Below the pieces are notes generated by a model. The model was not told the DNA's origin. It searched no databases and was given only the letters and a program-made list of their open reading frames with translations. A program made the position numbers and the translations under genes. From Asterias rubens (lineage: Eukaryota; Echinodermata; Asteroidea; Forcipulatida; Asteriidae): a stretch of DNA of 64,000 bases. Below, one piece after another: positions 36,326 through 45,921 of the stretch. Numbering within the stretch: the stretch's first letter is position 1; every line of letters begins with the position of its first letter. The stretch lies in the NCBI RefSeq assembly GCF_902459465.1, contig NC_047082.1, forward strand, positions 1,178,001-1,242,000, read 5' to 3'.

Positions 36326-37378
36326 ATGGAGGAAGGATTTGGGAATCAATCCAACTTGACTCTTAGACCAGTGTTCCCCCCTAGAGCCATTCCAAGCAGT
36401 CCTCTGATTGGTCTAGAAGTATTCCTCGGCTCAGTGGGATTGGTCGGTAATGCCCTTGTGTGTATAACGATTTGGCATAGTAAGACACTGCACACCCTCA
36501 CCAACTATCTGATTCTGAACTTGGCCATTGCTGATTTTCTCATCTCGTTATGTGCAATATTGAATCCCTGGCTAATCTGGGAGAAGTTCAGTTCAACCGT
36601 ATTGCCGATGTGTTACACTGATGCTAATATTGATAGCTACCTAGATGTACAGGTGTATTCTTTATTCCATCGAATCTTCACGGATAGCTCACCGCTGTGC
36701 CTGCTCCTTGTTACCCTCGAGCGGTTCGTGGGAATAGTCCAGCCCCTCAAACACCCCACCTTCTTCTCGACCTTGAAAACCGTTATTCTTCTCCTACTGA
36801 CCTGGGCCGTGCCGTTCCTCCTGGAGGCTCCGGCCGGACTCTGGTTCATCGTCAAGTACATCCAGAACAATTGCATGGCGTCTAATGCACGAGACGAGCC
36901 GTGGATCATCACCTTCCCGGTTGTCAGTTCCGTCATTGCCGTCATCGTTCCGGCATTGATCATGGTATACATGTATATTGTGATCCTTCGGAACTTAAAA
37001 CGGAGCGCCAGGAACCTAGAAGAACAGGGAATCCACGGACCACCACAGGAACTCCACAGGGCTCATCAGAAGGTGGTAAACACTCTCGTTCTGGTCACCA
37101 TCGTCTTCATCGTGCTCATATTCCCATGTAGAGTTATCTACATCTATACTGTTGTCAGTCTGGTTCCGACTGCCCCACAACCCGTGGTCTTACAGCAGAT
37201 CGTCCTAATCCTCGGAGTCCTGAATTCCGGCATCAATCCCGTAGTGTACGGATTCAAGTATGATAAGTTCCGGAGAGCCTTCATTGATATGATGTGTTGC
37301 TGCTGTAAGAGATCTAGGGATAACGCTGTACATACCGAGATGAATGCGACACGTGGTACACAATCTACGGAACCGTGA
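36326..37378 (+). CDS. Orphan rhodopsin-like (class A) GPCR, intronless coding region
   Basis: 350 aa with seven hydrophobic segments, encoding a plasma-membrane receptor coupled to heterotrimeric G proteins. Visible class A hallmarks: GN in TM1 (41-42), LNLAIAD with Asp70 (2.50) in TM2, and Cys96 and Cys183 for the extracellular disulfide. ERF (132-134) stands in the place of the usual DRY. Trp160 is in TM4, NPVVY (304-308) in TM7, then a basic helix 8. CCCC at 324-327 is a likely palmitoylation site. N-glycosylation sequons lie at Asn7 and Asn10. TM6 has FPCR rather than the usual CWxP arrangement. The ligand is unknown; the overall look is of an invertebrate peptide- or amine-type orphan receptor, and single-exon GPCRs are common in echinoderm expansions. 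The 5' UTR may be spliced from near 32984 to 35895. A 5' UTR ORF of about 35 codons starts at 35896. A C-run follows the stop (about 37411-37427). Confidence 0.93.
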   Translation: MEEGFGNQSNLTLRPVFPPRAIPSSPLIGLEVFLGSVGLVGNALVCITIWHSKTLHTLTNYLILNLAIADFLISLCAILNPWLIWEKFSSTVLPMCYTDANIDSYLDVQVYSLFHRIFTDSSPLCLLLVTLERFVGIVQPLKHPTFFSTLKTVILLLLTWAVPFLLEAPAGLWFIVKYIQNNCMASNARDEPWIITFPVVSSVIAVIVPALIMVYMYIVILRNLKRSARNLEEQGIHGPPQELHRAHQKVVNTLVLVTIVFIVLIFPCRVIYIYTVVSLVPTAPQPVVLQQIVLILGVLNSGINPVVYGFKYDKFRRAFIDMMCCCCKRSRDNAVHTEMNATRGTQSTEP

Positions 37379-38554
37379 TCCGGTGTGACAGGAGATTCTG
37401 GTGTCCCCCCCACCCCCCCCCCCCCCCATTAACTATGTACAAACTCTGTCTGATTATTTTTAATCGCCCTCCTCCAGCCCGTTTTTATTTTCCATTACGG
37501 GGGGACAGAATCTACGGCGGACGACGGATTTCCTTATGACACGGGCCAAGACAAGTAATAGACTTTTGGGATTGGGGACACAATGTTGATCCGTGATACA
37601 TCGGGATGATGGGTGTGTATTCCCCTTCTTGGTTAAAACAAGTGAAATGACTTTGGACTTTTCGATTGAAGGACAGATATCACCAAATTGAACAAAAATA
37701 TAGCCTTAAATTAATGTCAAAGCTTATTTGAGAATTATTGTTTTCCAAATCGCATTGCCCACTTCTGATTTTCGTTGCGACGTTATAGAAATTTCGTTCA
37801 AATACAAAGTCATCTAATATACATTATTTCCTTGAATTACCTTATTTTAAGAATATAGAATATATAAGTGTGTTTTACAAAATGTGAGTGCAATGAAAAT
37901 ATGACTTCCTTGAGCAATTATTGTAATTACCAAGGGTTTTTGTTGTTATAGTTTGATGATTCGTGTAAGTGTGAGAGATGAGTGTGGATGTTTTCGTGCG
38001 AGGAAATGACGGAAAGGCATGGATATAAAGGCCAAATTGTACCATTTACTCAAGTTTCACGTTTCCATTAAAATAACATGATTTGCTCTTTTGTGTTGCT
38101 ACTGTTACTGTATACAATAATGAATATTGATTTGACGTTAACTGTACGTCATGGACAAGTCCAACAACACTTCTGATTAGAAAAATGATTGATTGAACTC
38201 AGAATAATAATACACATTTTATGTAATATTACTTGTAGATAGAAAAATGTATACTATTTCGCATTGAAGTACAAACTGTTGCCTGGGTTATAAATAACAC
38301 AGTATTTCGTTTGAAAGATTTATAAATAGCGCCCTCTATTTACCAATGGTTCTCGTAAACAACAATGACGATTACGAAACCTCGATGAGATCAAAGGTTA
38401 TAAAAACAACAAAAAATTTAAATAAATCAAAGAGCTGATAAAAACATTGACATTCTCCGCTGGATTTGGGTCCTGGGACGTCATTGTGTATGTGTGCGGC
38501 TGACAGTTTCTGCTTGATTTAATCATAGAAAGAAACTAAGAGTGGACTGCAAAA
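37379..38554. other. Intergenic interval between GPCR and dioxygenase gene
   Basis: Probable GPCR 3' UTR at the left and dioxygenase promoter at the right. A GCGCCCTCT motif is at 38329-38337 and a GACGTCA half-CRE-like word at about 38478. No coding exon is recognised. Confidence 0.5.
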
Positions 38555-41500
38555 ATGGAAATCACAGGTAATGTGATGTGCTATTAATTTGTTTATAATG
38601 ATTTAGTTTTCTATGATTCAAATCAACACAAATTTTCATGCAGCATGAAAACAAATTTAACCACTATGTTTGAACACCGTCTGTTTCATTGTAAGATAGT
38701 TGCATGGCGGACAAAAGACAAACATTTTGTTTTTGGTACAATGTACCCATGGCAGGGCATGGTGGAAACTTTGAAGAAATAAACTTGCCTAGCCCTGCGA
38801 TGTACCAGACGTATAAAATCCAACTTAATAGTTCGAAGCAATTGTATGGGTTCAGTGTAAACAGTGCACCCTTTTCGTTCGGGTCATGCAAAGTGGGTGG
38901 ATGCAACACAGGTCATGTGACTTGAGTTTGTTTACCCTGATAAAAGCTCTAAGGCCTATAATTATTTTTCTCGAACTGGCGAATGAATTTATAAAATGTT
39001 ACCTTAAATTTGTAGCCCGAATTGATGTACATTTATAAATCGCGGCTACTTTACGTTGTGAACTATTTCTTTGAAAAGTTTGAGGATTTGGTTCTTACAT
39101 GAGAAACATATTAATTTTATTCGTTTAAAATACCCACAGCACTCAACAATAGACTTGCCGCTATCTTTCAGTTTTTTGATGCGCGCCCTCTTTCGCCTAA
39201 AGTGCGATACATAAACCTAATTCCACTGACGACTCCGCAAAACCCGACTTGAATCAAGTCTATAAGAAAGTGTAGGTTGTTATTTTTCATACAAAACTGA
39301 TTCAAACATTTTGATTATTTTGTTATCATCTTAAAAAAAAGTAGGCCTAAAAATTATTTCTTAAAATTTTCTTTAATTTCTAAACATTAAGTAATATACA
39401 TTGACACTCTTTTTTCTCTGTATGGTAACAATAAAATTGTTTCAAAAGCAAACTTTTAGTTGTCACTTTTCTACCCAGATTTTCCTTTCAGTGGAGAGTT
39501 TGAAATGACGGAGGGGATGCATCGGGCTTTTGAGCAGGAAGGCTACTTCATTGTCAGGTTAAAACTATACAAATTATTATTGATTGAAGTGAAAACATTT
39601 TAATACAATTTTTATAAAGACCCCTTTGTATAAACCATCATCGCTAAAGTCAAACAATGACAACGCGCACACACTGAACTATCAATGATGGGTTATGCAT
39701 TTTAGTTGTTCATTGCTGTATCTTAAAAAAAAATCCAATAATGTGCTGTACTTTTAATTACTGTACTTGTTATTTATACCGGAGAAATGAACTAAATATC
39801 AATATAAAGTATAAATAAGGATTACTGCAAGTATTAGAAATATAAAGGGTTCTACTGCGTACTTCACTGCTCTGGAATTGCAAGGGTCGTGGGTTCAAAT
39901 CCCACCCGAGTAACATGCCTGTGATTTTTTTTTCACAGGACTCGGGAAAGTACTGAGTATACAGTGCTAACACATGAATCGGTGTATGGGTAAAAACCAA
40001 AATTAATATTCTTTATCCCCGATGCAAATTTAACATCTCTTATAAGTTCCAATCATACAAATATTTGCCCATGTTTAGATCCCTCATCAGCCCCGATGAG
40101 ATGACAGCATTACGGACTGCCATCGATCGTGACGAGGGGATACGAGAACACGCTATCAACCTGCCCGATGGGGAGGGAAGGTGTAGCAAGATGAGCCTAT
40201 GGAATCACCCGGGGTCAGATGTCACTGGGATGTTGGCACGGTGTGAAAAGGTGGCTGGTACCATGGAAAAGGTTTGAAATTATACGCGTAATTATTCTGA
40301 AGAAAGTACAGTTCTTCGTATCAATGATTAACGAAGCGTTGAATGAGGTATCAATCATTTTATGTTCCTCTTACATTATTTCAACAACTTTCCGAGCCGT
40401 CTCATGAGGGCGCTATTACAGTTTTCACGGTCACAACAAATATTTTGAAACAGTTGACAGACCATGGAGGTAGAATGGACAGACTATCTGATAAAACTAT
40501 AGCTTAGAATCCCTACTATTAACAGTACATTTCCAAATTGCTCAACCAAATGAAAGATGCAGCGGCCTATCCACTGTAAAAACCACAACAACAACTGCTT
40601 TTGGGGAAAATATCTCAATAAATCAGGCGAAAAAGCAAATAGTCAGGCTATAATAACAGATACTGTTTGGGGCTGAAGAAATAAAAGTACATCCATTGTG
40701 TCAAGTAAGGGAGTCCCACCCATGAACCCCAGATTCGGATATTATCTAGTTTTCCCTTAGTGCGTTTTTCTGTTCTTTGCATAGTTGTTGGGAGGGGAGG
40801 TGTATCATTACCACACCAAGTTAATGATGAAGGAGGCCAGGACGGGAGGATCCCACATATGGCATCAAGATTATGGGTAATGATATAATATGATAAAATG
40901 CACCTTTTTGACATGTCAGACAGAATCTTGAAAATGGCTGGAAAACTAAATTAAGATGTACACAATTTGTACCTGTTAGGCTATAACGAGTAAAAATGTA
41001 TGTTTTATTTAGGGAAGCAAGACATTGTTCCCAATGAAAAACATACACCCCTCCGCTGGTAAGTTGGCGTTTATGAAATCAATGATTTTGGCTATCTCCT
41101 CTCTTTCATTTTGAAAGATGTGACAGCTTAGACACGTACCCGTCTGACGGGTAGGTGTGAGACGCAGCCGAGATTAAAAAAAAAAAAATCATCATCATCG
41201 TCATCCAATTTTGTTTCATTCTATTTTACAGGTACTGGTATAAAAACGGATGCCTTTATCCAGATATGGGATCCGTGTTTATAGCCGTGGATAAAACTGA
41301 CAAGGAAAATGGATGTTTGCAGGTTGGTAATTGTTTTTACAAACCCTACGATTGAGAAACTTCAAAGTCACTGAACAAACACGGTGATGATCAATAATGT
41401 CCAATTATCGGGTTTATGTGGCAGGTTTTGCGTGGTTCCCATAAACTTGGACGTATTGAACATATACCGATATCAGGACAGACTGGGGCGGATCTTGCAC

Positions 41501-42495
41501 GAGTTGAAGAGGCAAAGAAGGTAAGGTACCAAACATAGATTGATCATCTTCAAGATGGGAACTTTTATCCATGGCATTTATATCGATTTGTATGGAAACA
41601 AATAATTTGAATGCAACAAGACAGATCTCATAAAAAAAATAATGACAAAAATAATAACCCACCAAATCACAAGAAACCGAGTTTGCTGTTTATCTTAAAG
41701 GTAATGGAGCTTGTATATGTGGAGTTAGAACCAGGAGATGCCTTGTTCTTTCACGCAAACGTCTTGCATAAGAGCAACCGAAACGACTCCGATCGACGTC
41801 GATGGGTCTTCATTTTATCTTACAATCTGGCCAGAAATAACCCCTTTAAGAAACATCACCATCCATGCTATACACCATTGCATAAGGTAGGAGTTAACTG
41901 CATGTTGATACACCAATCACTTGTGTACCCGTAATGAAGCATTACAGTAGAAGGACAACATTACAGACTTTGTAGTTACTTATTGGACAGCTAATATTTT
42001 TTTAACATTATTACTTTATTTATTTATTAATTTTGGTAATGATGGTTTAAATGGACTCGACCGATCATGAGCCTTTAAAAAAAACTTGGGGAGTTTGATA
42101 TTTAAAAGGTATGATTAGCATCTCTAAAAAATATGGTATCAGAGGACAAAGAAATGGGTTAGCTGATGCAGAATCTTGGTACCCCCCCCCCCCCCATAAC
42201 TCGAAAAGTTTTGAGGTCAACCTGACCAAGAAACTGGTCAGGGCCCTGGGCAGGGACCCGGATTCCGGATTTAATTTCGACCCGAGTTATTTAGAGTGTC
42301 CTTGGATAAACACAAATTAATTGCTGCACATATCTAGAATCATGTTTTTGTATCCGTTTTTAATACCATACTTTGTTTTATTTTTTTCAGGTGCCAAACT
42401 CTGCCATCTTAGAATGCAAAAACGTGATGGATTTCAGCGGAAAAGACTTCTTAGACCCAACCGCTGACGAAACTATCAAAGCACAACCACGCTGA
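38555..42495 (+). CDS. Phytanoyl-CoA dioxygenase (PhyH) family Fe(II)/2-oxoglutarate oxygenase
   Basis: Eight exons join in phase: 38555-38567, 39479-39557, 40079-40271, 40785-40876, 41232-41322, 41425-41520, 41701-41886 and 42391-42495, encoding 284 aa. PhyH-family enzymes use Fe(II), O2 and 2-oxoglutarate to hydroxylate small substrates. Iron ligands are visible: His92-x-Asp94 (WHQDYG) and distal His181 (ANVLHKS). Arg190-192, about ten residues later, would bind 2-oxoglutarate. The long [11 protein letters not shown]...WHQDYGYWYKNGC region matches a subgroup often named L-proline trans-4-hydroxylase-like in invertebrates, related to bacterial ectoine/proline hydroxylases. That substrate is not proven. 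Exon 1 has only 13 coding bases; the acceptor CTACCCAG before 39479 restores frame ([14 protein letters not shown]), whereas the nearer acceptor at 39491 would give a stop. There is no N-terminal targeting signal, so it is probably cytosolic. A GCGCCCTCT motif follows the stop at 42508. Confidence 0.88.
39855..40045 (+). mobile_element. Second tRNA-like SINE family copy in dioxygenase intron 2
   Basis: B-box GTGGGTTCAAATCCCACC is followed by CGGGAAAGTACTGAGTATAC and a terminal segment ATTAATATTCTTTATCCCCG. This is the reverse orientation of the element at 53528-53833. It ends only about 35 bases before exon 3. Confidence 0.7.
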
Positions 42496-42570
42496 TAAAT
42501 CGTTACAGCGCCCTCTCTTGAGACTTTCAAAACAAAGTCCGTGCGCCTCTTTGACAAATCTCCGAACTAA

Positions 42571-42945
42571 TTGATTGATTTTTGTTACGAAGAATTCCAA
42601 CAATTTGCCACAATAGATAGGCGGATAGTTCTATACAGGCAACAACTGTAGCACTGCAGTATAAATTTATGCTCTGAAGTTGTCTTTTGTAAACGCTCTA
42701 TTGTCTTGTCGTGCGGTCGAGCTTGAAATTGACATGTTTTTTTGGTCGCCGAAAAGTTTACTCGATTGATGTTTGTTACGTAGAATTCCAAAAATTTGAC
42801 ACAAAAGATAGCCATTGTGACCAAACAGTATGTTTTTGGTATGCAGGCAGTACTTAGCCCTGCAGAATATGTTCTACTCCTGAAACTGTGTCTTTTGTAA
42901 AGCTTTGCCTCTCTGTCAGGGCTTGAAATTGACGTGCTTTTTATA
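42571..42945. repeat. Diverged tandem duplication, ~191-bp unit
   Basis: TTGATTGATTTTTGTTACGA then AGAATTCCAA in the first unit recurs as TCGATTGATGTTTGTTACGT then AGAATTCCAA from 42762. Both units end with GCTTGAAATTGAC followed by a T-run. It lies just downstream of the dioxygenase stop. Confidence 0.75.
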
Positions 42946-43454
42946 TACACACAGGCCCACGGCCATGACGGACGGTGGCGAATCATGTGAACATTTTACA
43001 CAAATTAACAAAAATAACGGCCTACCACGCTACGTTTTTAACTGTTTTGTATTAAATTACTCTTGGGAAAGCCAGTAACCAGTATGAATTGTGTTAATAA
43101 TTCCAGTGTTGAGCATAATCAAACAGTCCACTGTTTTTTTGAATAAAAGACACACCCACCTGTAAATGTATAAGACACCCGACTATAAAACAGACGGCGT
43201 TCGCGTGTTGACTTCTGGAGACACGACGAGTTGACCGGGATAACTTTTGGACATTTTGAACTTCGTAAAAGGCTGAAATGTCATGCTCCCAGTTCCAGGT
43301 GCACGGCGACAATGTTATAGTTCATTTCCAAAAGACCGGTAGTTGGTTCTACTTTCAAGTCCGAAGTAAAATTTGCGCGACGAAAGACTGTCGCCATGTC
43401 GCAACACATGGTTGTACGTAGCAGACGAACAAGTTTCATCTTTCGTCTTTTCCC

Positions 43455-43790
43455 AAAAAAGTGACTGGTCATTTTCCGCTAAAACGACACAAAATGGCTG
43501 AAATGTCATGTCCACAGCTCCAGTTGCATGGTAACACTGTTATAGTTCAGTTCAAGATGTCCAGGAGTTGGTTCTGCACAAATTCAAAGTAAAATTTGCG
43601 AGACGAAGGACTTTTATTCAGCACATTGCAACACTTTCCGAGCAGACGACTTTGTGTTTTCTGCAAAAGTGACAGGTCAATTTGCGCTACAGCGCATGCG
43701 CGCTGTGGTCTCGAGTCACTGCATGCGCAGTGTGAACTCGTATGTGGCTGTAATGCGCAGGTTGATATTTTTTGATGTAAAAGCAATGAA
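43455..43790 (+). repeat. Dispersed ~330-bp repeat, copy 1
   Basis: Shares long, nearly identical stretches with 47486-47812, such as GACACAAAATGGCTGAAATG, AGTTGGTTCTGCACAAATTC and GTGGTCTCGAGTCAC. An older, more diverged relative lies immediately upstream at about 43195-43455. There is no ORF and no clear terminal structure, so the class is unknown. Confidence 0.8.
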
Positions 43791-44969
43791 AAACAATGGA
43801 AAATGCAATTATATCCATTTTTTGTCAATAGTTTGTTTTTATTTTTACTTTTATGCACTAGGTCCCATTCAGTGCATTTCTTTTCTGAGATAAATTAACT
43901 CGAGAATATAAAAAAAAAGGACTGGGAAACTTTTGTTTTTAGAACAAATTTTGTAATAATAAGGCGAAAAAGTTGCAAATGTTTCAGGATATATAAACAC
44001 TGGTTTATTATATACAAATATTGCAGTCATGATAAGTTTTATTTAAAAGTTCTACCAAAACTTCATGTGTGCTCCAGTTTTACACGAATATAACTTTTAG
44101 CTCTGCTCAAGAATTAATACAGAACAAACCGGCTTTATTTTTATAAAGACACAAGTGTCGAAAATGAAAAGAACAGTGTTAAGTGTTCTTATCTTATGCA
44201 CAGAACTTTGGTTGAGGCATACTGGAACTTTTTTGTTTTCTTTTTTAATTTTATTTAATTATTGTTATTATTATTATTAATTTGTTTTATTATTTTTTTA
44301 TTGGGGGTGTCTCAGTGCTTTCCCCCTTGGCAAATTGGAAATAAAATGTGGTTATAGTTCCAATGGTCAACGTGAGGCCATGGGTTTATACTGAAACATG
44401 GGACCACAAAAAGTTAAATTCTGGATTATGGAGTCGGGAAATGCATAGTGGGTGTTCGTTTTACGAGTGAAAAACTATATGGGGAAGGGGTTTAAATTCC
44501 CCTTAAATTTCCTGGCAATCGTGTATAAAGGGTTTAACCTAATAATACACAAACATCTTTAATTATGGACAGTATTTTTCTCACATAATTCTACAAAGAA
44601 CTATAGGGCATAGATAAACAAATTACTTGCATTTTTTAATTAATAAATATTAAAATTGGTTAAAATCTTAACTCACTTTTATGGTAAAACTATGATTATG
44701 CATACCGACTTTTAAATTACTTTAAACAAAACAATACTTCTAAGTTACAAATTTCTGTGAATAACACATTTTCAGCAAACTTTCAATAGATAAATACCTC
44801 CCATGCTGTGTTGCTTTATTTCCAACCAATTAAACACAGTTTTTGATAATTTGTGCGACAATGTTACAAACTCTGGCTTTCTGTTTTTTTTTATAGCTTT
44901 CTGTAGTTTTCCAACCTAAGTTGGCAAAGGCTCAGGCAGTGACGTTGCAATAGAAAGGTTTATAGCTAG

Positions 44970-45650
44970 TTCTAGCCTTGCTCAAGGCAGTCGCATTATT
45001 CGCTCCGAAAAGACGCCGCTGTAAACCCACCCGTATACCCTATGCGTGCGATCACACCGCATGACCCACCCGTATACACACTGTCACATCGTACGAATAC
45101 TGTGCACACAAGTCATCCGCACTCGTACCACTAACCGCATGCGGAGGCCGTCAGGCCGACAGCCTTGTCGAGTCTGTAACTTCCGGGTTTAATGTGTTGT
45201 ATTGAAAAATTTCCACAAGTGGAAAAAATTGGGGGGGCTCTCGGATATGCTAGTATGCAGTCCATGAATATTTATATCTTTCGTCAGACCTATCAGACAA
45301 CACAGGATGTGAGGCAAATGAATTATTCATTTTGACGTCCAATCACGCACGCCTATCATGCTCGCTGAGCATCCGTGGTGTTGGTGGTGTGTGATGTAGA
45401 CATGTCTCGTCTTTCGCGGGCATTATGGTAATGAGCTGACCGTGGGAACTATACGCTTATTATATATAGTAATGAGGTCAGTGGCTTCAACACAGACCCT
45501 ACAAGGCTGTCGGCCTCCGCATGCGGATAGTGTACGGGGGCATCGTGTCGTGCGATGTTACGCACAGTGAATACGGGTGGGTTTTTATACAGCGGCGGTC
45601 TTTTTTTGGAGTGAATAACCGACTGCCTTGAGCAAGGCTAAGCTAGTTCC
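44970..45650. mobile_element. ~680-bp DNA transposon-like element with long inverted repeats
   Basis: TAGCCTTGCTCAAGGCAGTC at the left end is mirrored by GACTGCCTTGAGCAAGGCTA at the right. Inner pairing includes GCCGCTGTA, AAACCCACCCGTAT and CGCATGCGGAGGCCG-type blocks, about 140-200 bp per arm. The non-palindromic centre (about 45190-45500) has no transposase ORF. It lies about 270 bp downstream of the adhesion GPCR stop codon. Confidence 0.8.
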
Positions 45651-45921
45651 CACATGACGAAAATCGGCCATCTTTACGGGCAATTTGAAACAAGAAGCCT
45701 TGCGTTTTGCGCAAGAACGGCGTGCAGCACGAGCAGTATGCCAAAAATTTGTTGGCTGATGTTTAGTAAACAGCATGGTTGCATTAGAAAACTGAGCGGT
45801 TGACGCGCCTGCAAGCCTGAATGCAATTTGCCTGTAAAGATGGCGTCTATTGCACTTTATGTATAGTGACCAGATTGAGTTTGTCCATCTTGGTCCATGG
45901 ATGGAGCGGACAATGCTTGGT

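Larger units (their letters stand above)
42496..45921. other. Intergenic interval between convergent genes
   Basis: Lies between the dioxygenase stop and the adhesion GPCR stop (minus strand), so it includes both 3' UTRs. It holds a 191-bp tandem duplication (42571-42945), a duplicated ~330-bp block (43455-43790) and a ~680-bp inverted-repeat element (44970-45650). No other exon is recognised. Confidence 0.55.

Noticed and set aside
39492-39557. Use of the nearer acceptor (before 39492) for dioxygenase exon 2
   Set aside because: With the 13-base first exon it gives a stop after five codons; the acceptor before 39479 keeps the frame open.
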